64,000 nucleotides of DNA. Origin: Varanus komodoensis. Taxonomy: Eukaryota > Chordata > Lepidosauria > Squamata > Varanidae. Position numbers and translations under genes: made by a program. The first letter of the stretch is position 1. Every line of letters starts with the position of its first letter. This document shows positions 46,211-57,215 of this stretch, in pieces. The notes under the pieces are model-generated. The model saw only the letters and a list, made by a program, of their open reading frames with translations. It had not been told where the DNA came from and did no database searches. The stretch spans positions 6,912,018 to 6,976,017 of the forward strand of contig NW_025335568.1 in assembly GCF_004798865.1 (NCBI RefSeq). The letters are read 5' to 3'.

Positions 46211-46539
46211 CACCTTATACTTTAAGATCTTCTCTAGATGCTTCATTACTGCCCCTCCCAGTCTCCATCTTGAGTGTTTGCACATCTGCATTTAAAGGTG
46301 AACAGCAGCTGGTGCAGCAAAGATCATCCATGTGTTCAATATTTGCTGGTGATTTACTAATTAACAACAATTAGGATAAAATGTGGAGCTTTCAGCTTCA
46401 AAGGGCTAAGCAAATGCTGATGAATTACCCTTAAGCAAGGAAAGTTGGTGATTTTTCTAACATTCATTTAATGGATTAAGATGCATTCCCACCCACACAC
46501 CTTGTTCCCCATCTTTCCAACTGGTATAAAATAGCAATT
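46211..46539. other. non-coding DNA, no gene seen
   Basis: Repeat-free AT-rich sequence that leads into the candidate conserved block. Confidence 0.3.
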
Positions 46540-46960
46540 GCAATTTAAACATATAGAAATAAATAAATATTTTACCAGCAATATGCTTTAAATGCATTTA
46601 ATGAAGTCTTATTCAGGCATACCATATGCTTTGCATATGTTAAATGCTTAAGTGTGCACCTCCTTCTCCAAATGAGCCGAAACAACTTGGGAGAACAGTA
46701 CCCCACTCAACATGGACAGCACAGTATGCCAGTGATTCAAAGTTACAGATGCAAGAAGTAATTATTATTAGAAAGACATTAGCATTCGAATGAGTGTTTG
46801 GACAAATTAATGATGCCTAATGACACATGGTAGCTATTAGGCTGAGTAACAATCCCTCTTATTAAAGACCATAGTTTTAATGTCCTGCAATTATAAATAT
46901 CAGGAACACAATTTCTAATACAGTGTTTCAGCCCTGCAGAATCAGAGTTTTGCTCGTTTT
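46540..46960. promoter_or_regulatory. candidate conserved non-coding element
   Basis: AT-rich, repeat-free block with many homeodomain and POU-like words: TTTGCATATGTTAAATGC, AATTAATGATGCCTAATGAC, GCTATTAGGCTGAG and TGCAATTATAAATATC. There is no open frame of note. Resemblance to developmental enhancers is judged by composition only. Confidence 0.35.
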
Positions 46961-47454
46961 CTCTGCTCAGACTCCCTGCAATCTCAGTTCCTGGGCTCTG
47001 ATTTTAGGGTCCAGCAGTGCAAGGGTGGAACTAGACAGTTCATAGTTGGGTGTCTTGCCACTGTGGTCTTTTGCAGCGAGATGCTGATTAGAGAAGTAGG
47101 TCAAGGGAGCAGAATCTCGCTAGGTTGCGGGGTGCAAGCCGGCAGCAGCGATGGTCAGAGCCCAAAGTTGGTGTGATTGGCCCCTTCTCTCCTTAAGGCA
47201 CCTCTCTATTTATCTCTGTCTCTCTCACACACACACCTTTCAAAGCCAGACCATGCAGCTCAGCTGAGCAGGGATGGATTTTTCCCAGTCAGTCCCCACG
47301 GGTGGTACGGAGCAGTTGGGGAGCACAGAGGGGTGAATTTCAAACTGAGCAATTTTCTTAACAGATTAAAGTCTTTTCTTCCTTCAAGGGCAAGAGAGAA
47401 ATCATGACATTTTAAGAAAGGTTAACTTGAGCTTGTTTGCACCCACGTTCCTCA
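46961..47454. other. non-coding DNA, no gene seen
   Basis: Nothing recognised. Confidence 0.35.
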
Positions 47455-47560
47455 ACTCGGTGGCTCCAGATATCTTGGAGAACAATTCCCACCATTCTTG
47501 ACCTTTTGCCATAGAGCCTGGGGCTGATGGGATTTGCATTCCAAGCATCTTGTGGAAAAT
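47455..47560. repeat. palindromic interspersed repeat, decayed copy
   Basis: The left arm CAGATATCTTGGAGAACAAT-TCCCACCATTC and the right arm GGGGCTGATGGGATTTGCAT-TCCAAGCATCTTG are roughly reverse complements, as in the CTACAACTCCCA-type squamate repeat. Confidence 0.55.
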
Positions 47561-48383
47561 GCATTGTGAAAAGTTCTTCCAGGGGCAGCTTCAGGTCTGT
47601 GATGCTTTGGAGTGCATACTTCCTGGAGGGCAGGGACTGAACCTTGGAGAATCCACATACAGCATGTCCTACCATGGAATGGTAGCTCTTCCCCAAGGAT
47701 TCTGCTGGGGATGTGTGGATCTGGGGTGTGTTTCACAGATTATCAGGTGATAATCTGCTGTCTGCTTAGTGACAGAATTAGATACTTTTACTGGGAGGTC
47801 ATTTTGCTTGCACCAATTCACCCAAGTGGCAATGCACACTTCTACAATTAATGGCTGCACATTAGCACTGATCAGCTTTAACTAGTGGGCACTGGTGAGC
47901 CTGCAGAAGTATTGGAACTCATGACCTCTTTAATTTATGCACATTAGTGTCGCCCTCCTTCTGGACCTGCAAATACATGAAACTTTGCTCTGTATGTGCA
48001 TGAATTCGGCATGACTAACGAGACGTAGTGGAATCTGTTGCAGGGATCTCCAACATCCCTAGGTACTCCATGCGGAATCCCATGGCAGCAGTGTATGGGC
48101 TGCACATTCCATCACGTCCCATCCCATGCTCTTCTAGGGGCAGGAATGCCCTTCGTTAGGTGCCAGGGCCCTTTTTTGTGGGTCTGGGGCTCCTTCAGCT
48201 TTGGCAAGTGCTCCATCTGACTCAGCTGGTTTCTTCTTGTCCATGTCAGAACGTTGGTTGCTGTTTGCATTCAGCATCATGACAACTGGGGGAAACAATC
48301 TGAGAAGGGGAAGGAGACAAATGGAGTAAGAGGAAATATAGTTGTGCAGGAAAAGAGAACAAAGGAGATGCTAGTGAGGGACA
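47561..48383. other. non-coding DNA, no gene seen
   Basis: No gene recognised. Confidence 0.35.
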
Positions 48384-48431
48384 AGGAAGGAAGGAAGGAA
48401 GGAAGGAAGGAAGGAAGGAAGGAAGGAAGGA
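48384..48431. repeat. (GGAA)n microsatellite
   Basis: About twelve GGAA units, same orientation and length class as 18,735-18,785. Confidence 0.97.
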
Positions 48432-48589
48432 GAACCTTGCAGTACCTGTTTGAGCAACTGCAAAAGGAATAAGAAGCTTCTGCTCACCTTCGGCTCTGAA
48501 CGAAGTCTATTATTTACCTCCGCTTGAGAGTCCTCTTCAGCACTGCCACAGTTTAGACACCTTGCACTAGAGTCACTTGCAAAGGAGCT

Positions 48590-49080
48590 TAAAATCAGAG
48601 TTTAATGAGACTGACTCTCCATAGCCTTGGATTTTTAAAATATTTTTTAGTATTATTACTGAGCCAAGAGTCTAAATGCCTTAAAGTTTGGGCAGCTTGT
48701 GAGTAGGTAAGTTAATACTGTCTGGGGAGCTTTTCTGGTGTTACGGAATGATTATTATTTTTTTCCCCTCCAGTTAGCATAGGCAGGAGAGGAGAATGGG
48801 TGCTAATGAGACCTAATGAATCACAGGAAAACACACTTTGCTCTGAACAAAAGGCTGATCTGACAGTCTGAGAAGAGGATAAAATAAATACCTGCTGAGC
48901 ATGTGCAAATAAGCTGTAAATTACCCAGAATTCTACTAAATGAGACAACTACTAGAGCATGAGATCTAAGAAAATCATTAGCAGAATTACTGTCCCTTCT
49001 GGGTATTCATGTTTCTCTAATCTCTTTCCCAACAGGGGCCTCATTTAAATGAGCATTTTAAAAATATTATGCTATGTATC
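48590..49080. promoter_or_regulatory. candidate conserved non-coding element
   Basis: Repeat-free block with words such as GTGCTAATGAGACCTAATGA, AAATAAGCTGTAAATTACCC, AAAATCATTAGCAGAATTAC and CATTTAAATGAGCATTTTAA. It has multiple ATTA/TAAT cores and no open frame. Inferred from composition only. Confidence 0.3.
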
Positions 49081-49544
49081 CACATACTCATACAATTAGT
49101 TATCGTTTTGGCCCTGTCTCCTTGACCATGTTTTTTATTCAACTGGTGGTCTTCTGATTTCCAGGAATCTATCCAAGATTTGAAGGATTAACAAGGACAG
49201 AGTCTTAAGCCCCACTTTAGCGATGCAGAGTCACGTATAAAAATAGCTAGCCTAACAAGCGGAGCTTACAACACAATTCTGAAGTGTGGGGAGCGATTGT
49301 TCTGGCTTCTAGCCTACGTCCTACCCCCATCTCTCCAAACACATCAGTGACACTTCTGTGGATACTAAGAAAGTTCTTAAAACTGTTTGCACCACAGCTC
49401 CACCTGCAAATCGCTTGTACTTCTGCAAAGCTTGGTATTTCCATATGCCTGCTAATACTCCCCTTTTGGATGTGGATAGCCTGGCTCTTTTACCTGAACA
49501 GATGCATAGCCGCAACCTCAGAAATAAAAGGAATAGATATATAG
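49081..49544. other. non-coding DNA, no gene seen
   Basis: Nothing recognised before the CR1 tail. Confidence 0.35.
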
Positions 49545-49640
49545 AAACAGAGCAAGTCAGAAGGGGCCTCCAAGGCCATCTAGTCTGACTCCTGGCTCTG
49601 CTCATGACATGCCTACCATTTTGTGTTTTAGCAAATAATC
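49545..49640 (-). mobile_element. CR1 LINE 3' terminus, antisense
   Basis: ATATAGAAACAGAGCAAG, GTCAGAAGGGGCCTCC and CATCTAGTCTGACTCCTGG are the reversed CR1 end. The sequence to the right (up to about 49,870) has no counterpart in the other CR1 copies here. It may be unrelated flank or UTR of another subfamily. The 185-residue antisense frame (49,321-49,878), the longest in the window, runs across this insertion and is not a host gene. Confidence 0.88.
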
Positions 49641-50989
49641 TGATCACACAACCCTGCCCATGTCTCCTGAGGACAATCAGCCTCTGGTGAGTGAGTGCAA
49701 GGTGGGGATGGATAGGTGCAGAATCTGTCCCTATCACACGCCCTTGGCATAGGACCCTACTGTGAGCAATGAGAACATCTCTCCAAAGGTCCTCACCAAT
49801 GGTCAAATCTAGCCACTCTTCTACAGTAAGACGTGTGGGAACAAATACAAATGTCAGCAGAGCAGGTGAACTAGGCACAGCTGAATTTCACCCACGTGGA
49901 CACCTCTTGTGCTTTTGCGCAGTGTATGTATTTAGTGGATAAAAGAAGAACTTCAATCAAAATGGCTTATTCAGCCAGCCATGAGCTGGCACAGGACGAG
50001 GTCTGAGATATTTATTCAGGGGGTGATCATGGCCCTGCAATGAATAGGCTGTAATGAAAATGACCCATTTGGCCTTCCAAGCCTGGACACGAAGGACCAA
50101 TTACAGCTACTTCAGAGTTCTGCTTTCATGGAACAGAAATAGCCGTTGGTTACAATATTCTTGAAACCAGAGCGGCTGGGTTCTTTTGAACCACTTTAAA
50201 ACACAGCAATTGTGCATGTCTATCTGGTGAGACTATTTGTAGATGTTGCTTTTATTGCGGGGGGGGGGGTGCCTCAAACTGTGTCCCTAAGTCGCCTGGG
50301 TTATTTCAATGAGAAGGTCGGTGATGGTGGTCGAAGTGCTGGAAAAAGAGAGAAACGGATCCTGTGGAGACGGTCACTGGGAGAAATAGCAGGAGTGGCC
50401 AGGCTGCCCAGCAACCCACAGGGATGGTGAGCAGACCCTGGAACTTGTCTCTGAATGCCTGCATAGCAAGGGGTTGTGCGGCCTGAAACCCAAAAAACCA
50501 CCCTGTAGCAAAGCAGACTCCTGGGACAGGTAGCTCAGCACCATCTAACCTGGTGGCTGGTAGCTCTTTGGGAGATTAGGTAGAGAGAAGCCTCTTTCTG
50601 TGCCAAGTGGGCATGCCAAGGATGAAGCCTGAAGCTTCTGCATCCAATTCACATGCCACTAGCTGCCACTAGTTTGTCAGAAAAATACATCAGAGAAAGG
50701 TTTCCTGATGGTCTCAAACTCAAGGCAGTTCTTTGAAATGCAGTTCTCTTGTTGCAACTCAGCAGATTATATGATGACATGAACTCTAAATAGGCTGGTC
50801 AAAACTGAGGGAGAAGCTCTGCCCATATCAAGAGTCTCCATCCACCTGGAGACTTCCCTGTGGTCCCTCCCTTTCAGGAAAGCTTCTGGCTCCACCCTCA
50901 GGGGGTTCTTACTGCTTGAGGGCAAGACAGTGCAAATGCCAAAGCCCCTCCAGAAAAGTGGCTCATTTCCCCAACACGTCCTTAGCAGG
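49641..50989. other. non-coding DNA, no gene seen
   Basis: No gene was recognised. A G homopolymer (50,259-50,269) is present. Confidence 0.35.
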
Positions 50990-51720
50990 TGTTGGGAAAA
51001 TTTGGATAAATCCTGTCTGAAAAGCATTACTTCTGTGTACTTTTTGCATTGTGGGATCAAATCCTGTACTCCTTTTCAAAACCAAGCTGTCACTGTTTAA
51101 AATGGCATTCCCCACTCCTTTCTCTCACCTTTAGCTGTAAGCTACAGTACACAGGCCATTTAGTCCAAATTTACATTGTATACCTTCACAGTGATTAAAT
51201 AATCATTGTTGGAATTCAGTTTTACAAGGAAGTATGTTCCCAGCCCAGGGCTTCATATGCCCTGGTCACTCAGAATGTTTAGAGTCTAGGTAAGAGTCTG
51301 AGCTTATCATGAATAGTTTCTCAGTAGCTTGAATTTACATGTCTAAGCAGACCTGGAGATGGATTCAAGCTACTGAACTAAAGTGTCAATACAGGCAATT
51401 AGAAATATTGTAATCTCATTGTTACTGTATGATTGACTGACATTCCTTTATCTGTTCTGTATGTGATGACTTCAGAATTTTGTAATGTCTGCATTCTTTC
51501 ATCAATTGCCCTGTACCTGTGTACCTCTAAAATACCCTGCAATGGTATTGAAGCTTTGCAGCAGAGTTTACCTCTGCCTGCACGGTAATGCATTATCGTG
51601 AGTGCACCTGCGGGGAACCTGGGTAATACAATAAAGCCTCAGATGGTCTGGATGTTTGATCTTTCCCACGAACCCAAGTTTTATTTCCTCTTCTCAAATT
51701 GAGATTCCGGGATTCTGGCA
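50990..51720 (+). mobile_element. solo LTR of an endogenous retrovirus-like element, copy B
   Basis: The LTR fossil is about 731 bp in sense orientation. It begins TGTTGGG and ends CTGGCA, with a 4-bp target-site duplication (CAGG) at 50,986-50,989 and 51,721-51,724. The polyadenylation signal AATAAA lies at 51,630-51,635, leaving about 85 bp of R/U5. There is no internal region or second LTR, so this is a solo LTR. It is related along its whole length to copy A at 24,670-25,384, which points the other way. Divergence between them (about 10-15% by eye) suggests an old family, with age depending on the lineage's mutation rate. Confidence 0.85.
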
Positions 51721-52129
51721 CAGGCCAAAGGTTGGGTCTCGCCTCTGCTCTTCCTCCCCTCCTGGAAATCCTTCTGTCCCTTCCAAAGCAGGCCAAACCT
51801 CATGCTCTGCCTGAGAAAAGACACTAGATAACCTTGAAATGTCAAGGTCTTCCCCACTGGCTCTTCTACCTCCTCCTCAGAATCCAATGAGGAATCTATC
51901 TAAAAGTTTTCGGTGAGTTAGAGACAGGCCAAACACTGCCACTTTATTCTCTGGGGAGCTGTTGCAGTTGGCTTGCTCAGTAATTTCTCTGTTGAGACAT
52001 GAGCTCCTGGGCTTCCAGGGCTCCTATGAACCTTTGGCAGAGGAGGTTCTTTGTACATTCCCTGTTCCCTGGCTTAGCACCATTCCAGGGTATTCGTGGA
52101 GGATAAGCTACTAGGCCCAACAGGTATAT
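51721..52129. other. non-coding DNA, no gene seen
   Basis: CT-rich sequence. The minus-strand 68-residue frame at 51,681-51,887 begins in the LTR and is rich in Glu and Lys. No domain was recognised. Confidence 0.35.
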
Positions 52130-52136
52130 GCTACCT

Positions 52137-52172
<36 letters not shown>

Positions 52173-52240
52173 AGTTTTTATATGCTGTCCCCTTGCTACC
52201 TAGCCTCGGGACGGCTCACAGAAATAGATACCTTTGGTAT
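52130..52240 (-). mobile_element. L2-like LINE 3' tail, antisense
   Basis: A (TTTA)n tail (52,136-52,173) followed by TTTTTATATGCTGTCCCC and CCTCGGGACGGCTCACAG, a decayed reversed L2 terminus. Confidence 0.65.
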
Positions 52241-52289
52241 CAGACTGTGTGCCAGTGTTCAAAGATGGGGACACCTTTTTTCTCCACCT

Positions 52290-52665
52290 TTAAAGGTGCT
52301 TCTCCATCTCTAGATTAGATTCTCAGCCCATCTAATGAAGCTGGGAGAGTCAGGACAGAACGAAGGAAAGACTTCTTTGCACTGTACATGGTGAAACATG
52401 GTATAGGCGACCACAAGAGGGGAAGGTGGCCACCAACTCCCACAGCTTTGAAGGGTGATTAGACAGAGGATGGTTGGGAGGGTGCAGGATCACGAGTAGT
52501 ATTCCTTTTGGTACAAGCAGCCCAGAAACACGAGCAGGAGTCTGCTGTTGCATGCATGCCTTCCTGAAGGGTTTCCACAAGCAGCTGGTGGGCCTCTGCA
52601 TGAACGGAAAGCCGGATTAGATGCACCTTCAGGTTGATCCAGCATAGCTCTTCTTATGTTCTTAA
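52290..52665 (+). mobile_element. CR1-like LINE 3' end
   Basis: Contains GGTGGCCACCAACTCCCAC, TTTGAAGGGTGATTAGACAG, GGTGGGCCTCTGCATGAAC, GGATTAGATGCACCTTCAGG and GATCCAGCATAGCTCTTCTT, and ends in TTATGTTCTTA. This is the sense form of the family seen antisense at 14,955. Only remnants of C-terminal coding sequence are likely. Confidence 0.78.
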
Positions 52666-52996
52666 AACAGAAGAGGGGTAAAACCTGGAGCCCACCAGAA
52701 TAGGAGATGACCTGCCAGAGATTGGTACAATTATTACATTGCATTGCTATGCAGCCCGCAGCTGAAACTCTCTGGGTGATTCACACCATTCTAAGTCACC
52801 CATCCAGATTTCGACCAGCCTCACCCTGCTTAGTTTCCAAGATTAGACAGGGTCAGGCACTTCAGGCTAGAGAGAGATCCCAGAGGAAAGATCCCAAAGC
52901 AAACCCATTTCATCCAGCATTCTGCTGCTGTCCTTGGGCAGAGTGATGTTCCTGGGAAACACAGCAGCAGAGTGTCAAGACAACAGCCCTCTCTGC

Positions 52997-52998
<2 letters not shown>
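52666..52998. other. non-coding DNA, no gene seen
   Basis: No gene was recognised. The patch TGCTATGCAGCCCGCAGCTG-AAACTCTCTGGGTGATTCAC (52,745-52,785) may be a further decayed antisense L2 end. Confidence 0.3.
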
Positions 52999-53050
<52 letters not shown>

Positions 53051-53051
53051 T
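52999..53051. repeat. (ATT)n microsatellite
   Basis: About 17 uninterrupted ATT units. Confidence 0.97.
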
Positions 53052-53149
53052 GCAGGGGCTTCTTTTTAGTTCTTCATGATCCCAGTCCAATACACACCAA
53101 ACCAACTGCAAGGAGCTACGCTCCATTTTCAGCTTTGTTTTTACATTGA

Positions 53150-53500
53150 CGGAAACATTTTAAGAGACAGAGACACTGCGCAGATTTAAATTATTTAGAG
53201 GCCAATAATTTAAATATAAATTATTTACCACTGTATTCAGCTCTGTTGTTGAGACTCAGCTCTGCCCCATGAATGAGAATGGCATGTAAATAAATACAGG
53301 AAGACACGGAGTCATCTCTCTTGTATTGCGAGAGCTTTTTTTTTGCATGTGCTGAAGGCTTAATTGGCATTGACAAAGCCCTTCCAGAACAGAAGTGTAG
53401 GAATGTGATGAGCCATTGCTTTGGAAAATTACTGTGCTGAGCTGAAGCTAGGCACTGATGTAGCTGCTATTTGGGCAATTTGCGAGAGAATGCCCACTTA
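53150..53500. promoter_or_regulatory. candidate conserved non-coding element
   Basis: AT-rich block with GATTTAAATTATTTAGAGG, CCAATAATTTAAATATAAAT, GGCTTAATTGGCATTGACAA and GGAAAATTACTGTGCTGAG. It is repeat-free, with no open frame, and sits between two microsatellites. Regulatory role is inferred. Confidence 0.3.
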
Positions 53501-53503
53501 TCC

Positions 53504-53504
53504 G

Positions 53505-53546
<42 letters not shown>
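53504..53546. repeat. (TG)n microsatellite
   Basis: TG tract of about 43 bp with one CG interruption. Confidence 0.97.
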
Positions 53547-53547
<1 letters not shown>

Positions 53548-53556
53548 ATTTCCTGT

Positions 53557-53632
53557 TATTATACTTTTAGCCCACCTTTCCTCCAAAGAGATTGAGGGAG
53601 CATCCTGTGAGGTGGGTTAAATGGAGAGCATG
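53557..53632 (-). mobile_element. tRNA-derived SINE fragment, antisense
   Basis: TTAGCCCACCTTTCCTCCAA, GAGATTGAGGGAGCA and CCTGTGAGGTGGGTTAAA match the reversed tail half of the SINE at 36,125. Confidence 0.5.
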
Positions 53633-56600
53633 TCATTTATTCAATTTAAGTGAGATGTTCTCAGCAAGATGTCTTCACAGCCACATCTTTTGGGCAATGG
53701 TTTTTATACAAAGACTGGGGACCACGTCAAGTCATCTACAGTGCCATGTCCTGTCTTGCCTCTTCCTCAGGCACCCACACTTGGGTGGGATTCTCAGTAG
53801 GACATTGTTGTGGAAGTAGCACGATGCAATCCAGGTAAGGACCCTTTGAGGAGTAACTTCCCTGCAGCAACCAAGACTCTCATCAAGCATGAAAGACTGG
53901 ACAGATTGTTCTCATTGCCCTGTTTCCTATTTGCAAAGTTCCCTCCCAGCAGGTTCATAGAAGGAATTTCCTTGCAGCTTAAGAGGGTGGAGGGCTTTTC
54001 TTTTCTTTTTTCTTTTTCTAACTGTAGGGAGCAGCAAAACTTCTGAAGGTGGTAGCTCCTTGTCCTTCAAAGACTGGGTATTGCTTTAATCCAAGGAGTA
54101 GTGGGAAATCAAAATGGAGGTTGCCACACGAACATGTAGACTCACAATGGTGACTGGCATTTATTTCTGTGGCAGCTGCCATTTTGTTTTCCCACAGTGT
54201 CTTGATCAAATACAAAAGCCTTGACTTTAAAGAAGAACAATATGGTGTGCTACCTCCATTATCTGAGGTGACATGCCTGCATCTACCAGTTGCTGAACAG
54301 CTTTGCAGGGAGAAGTCTTCTACCCACCTAGCTTGCGTGATCCTGTGTGCAGCTGGTTAGGAACCATGCAAATAGAGAGCTGGACTGTCTAGACCATGTT
54401 GGGTTTGATCCATCATGGATTTTGTGATGCTCTTAAGTTCTTGACTGTGGCCGCTGGTTCCCAGATCTCTTGGGTGGGAGCTTGTAGGCATGTTTCAATG
54501 CCATGAATTGTGCTGGGGTGAAGGAGGCCCAGAAGCTGCTCTAGAGTAAGGGAAGTTGACATGTGGCCTACAGCAAAGCCATGGGAGGCAGGAAAAGAGC
54601 CATGCCAGAAGAGCTGGGCTGGGTCGGTCCAACCCTCAACCTTACTCTACCTTCCAGGAAGTCGAGTAAGGTTGCCTAGGGAAAAATGAAACCATCAGCC
54701 TCAAAGGTGATTTACAGTCTCCTGAACACTATGATGAAATGTGGATGCAGAATAAGAAAAGCAAAGGAAAACTAACCCTCACCTTTCTCTGTGGCTGTCT
54801 TGGTTCCCTGAATAGGCCAGAAGATGCCCTATGTATCTCGAAAGGTGACTGGGCAAGGGACTGTTCCAGTCCCCAAGCTAAGAACAAATGTCAGCACATC
54901 TGTCCACAGATTTTATGATGCTCTCCTCTCCCTCTGTTCCAGGATGCATTCAGGTTGTCTCACACACGTCCCACCTGGGCCCAAAGGTGCTTCAGTACGG
55001 CAAACAGCTTTGTTCCCTTCGCAAAGATAGCCCTTCTCTGCAGAATCCTTGGGGGAGGCCGCTTCAGAGCAATTATCCTCGGTGCTCTTTCTAACAGGCA
55101 GAAGGGCTCAAGCCTGCTGTGGCTTCAGGCAGCTATCCTGGCTTTTGGAAACTGGGGAAGTTCGCAGCACTACTCATTCTCCCAGTCCCATTAACCATTT
55201 CATTACTTTGATTTTGCTACCTGTTTTTTTTAAAAGGAATTGTTATTCAAACTACAAAGTGTGTGTGTAGAGAGTGAGTGCACATACATGTGTAAATGAA
55301 GGTGAAGAGCTGACTCTAGACAGCAGAAGCAAAAAATGGGTGCCTGATTTGCCTGAACGAAATGAGTATCCTCTACAAAGTCGGCTTATTTTGCACTCAG
55401 CCACACAGCTGCTGTTAACACTGGCAAGCGACGTTCTACATGGATTTTTGCAGGGTTAATCTACCATTGAATATGGCTTATGTATTATTTGCTTTCTCAT
55501 TAAAATGACACCCAGCCTTGAAATATTTACCTGTTAGTGGTCATGCATGGAGAATTATGAAAGGCCGTAACTTCCAACCGTGCAAGACAAAAGGGAAAGA
55601 ACAGCCGTGCAAGTGGCAGGATGACGGTTTATTATTTATATGGCACCATCAACACATGGGTGTTGCTACCTTTAAACGGCAAAAGGATAATCCCGTCCTC
55701 GACGAGCCGACATGCGCCAGGACCCAAATCCCTGCAGAGGATGAGGAGCCAGACCTAGCAGACTGGGGAGAAGACAGTTGCAGAAGGATGCAGAAGCAGC
55801 AGCCACCCACCCATGCGCCCCAGCAGCTGGCGTACATAGGCATGCAGCTTCTGACGGAGGAGGTAGCTATAAACAGCAGGACTAGCAGCTGGACTGGGAG
55901 CCAGGAATAGCCTTCTCCTCCACGCAGTTGTCTAATCTCCTTCGAAAGCCATCTGAACTGGTGGTCCTCGCTGCTTCCTGGGGCAGTGAATTCCTTCATT
56001 TAACCATGTGCTGTGTGCAGAAGTACCTGCTTTCTTTAAGGTATAGTTCCACTCTCATCTTCCATTATAAGAAGAGAGTGGAAGCGTAGGGCAGGGAAGG
56101 ATTGGCTAGGATGGGATATTGCAGGGTGGAGGTGGGGAAAGGAGTCAGGAAGCGTTCACCTTGTTGGCCATCGTCCATGAGGGAGCTCATTAGAATGCCA
56201 ATTCAATGTGGCTGTCCGTTAGTAAATCAGGGATGAAGCTGATACCACCAGGCAGCCTTGTTTCAATGTCCCCCTGCAGAGTGCATCACCAATAGATGTA
56301 GATTTAAAGCCCATGTCTGCAGAGGAGAGCTTTGGGTGGCTATTTCAGAGGAACTCGCCTTGATGGGATGCATAGTGCCAGCTCATGCCACCATGAAGCA
56401 CTGCCCTGTCATGCCTCAAACAACCAAGAGCTGTCTTAATGGTGGGATTGCTAATGAACCACCATTCCTGGTTGAGAAGTAAACATGGAGAGGTCACTCA
56501 CTCACACCAGTTGTGAAAGGGTCTCAGGGCTGTGTGGGATGCTGGCTTTCCTTGCCCCCAGTGGGTCTTGCATCCTGCTGTACATATGACCCCCACCCCC

Positions 56601-56764
56601 GCAACAGAGAAGAGCTTTCTGTAAGTACATCAGGGTGGGGACTGGATCCATTTCCCCTATGAAAGTACCTCAAGAGATGTGGGAACAAATCCTAACTTGG
56701 ACAAAGAGAGGTTGACATCTCCAGCTGGGGTGGAGGTGGACTCAGTGATGCACAAGAAACTCAT
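53633..56764. other. non-coding DNA, no gene seen
   Basis: About 3.1 kb. No gene was recognised. The 130-residue plus frame at 55,518-55,910 includes a Glu/Asp-rich stretch (DEEPDLADWGED) in a GC-richer patch (55,680-55,900) whose nature is unclear. The patch resembles in style those at 5,600 and 40,670. The segment 55,440-55,520 is AT-rich and unique. Confidence 0.35.
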
Positions 56765-57215
56765 AGAAACATAGAAACAGAGCGAGTCAGAAGGGGTCTC
56801 CTGGGCCATCTAGTCTGACCTCCGGCACCAGCTGGCTCATCTCATGACATGCCCACCATGTGCATGTCCAGCCTATCTTTGAACACCCGCACCGATGGGG
56901 CCTCAACAACCTCTCGTGGAAGCCCATTCCACACCCTCAGGGTCCTCAGTGGCAGGACGTGCTAACCTGTACTTACGTCACCCATTCCTATGCCCCAAGG
57001 GCAAGACCTTGCACTTATCCTCATTGAACACCACCCTGTTGTCTCCTGCCCACTTCCATAGTCTGTCCAAATCCTTTTGGATCTGGAGTACCTGTTCCTC
57101 AGTTGTGGCCACTGCTCCAGTTTTAGTGTTGTCTGTGAATTTGATCAGCAGACTGTTCACCCCTTCTTCCATGTCATTTACGAAAAGATTAAACAGAATT
57201 GGCCCCAGGGTAAAC
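56765..57215 (-). mobile_element. CR1 LINE with internal deletion, antisense
   Basis: The left end has two reversed TTTCTATG units and the CR1 3' UTR, then the C-terminal block (LPREVVEAPSV-like, near 56,900). At about 56,960 it jumps straight into the RT region. The minus strand at 56,978-57,172 reads SLLIKFTDNTKTGAVATTEE, then QKDLDRLWKWAGDNRVVFN and KCKVLPLGHRNG. In the copy at 16,240 these parts are about 500 bp apart, so this copy carries an internal deletion. The antisense 152-residue frame across it is a shadow. Confidence 0.93.

Noticed and set aside
49321-49878. 185-residue antisense frame as a novel gene
   Set aside because: Crosses a CR1 3' terminus; the remainder lacks any recognisable domain.
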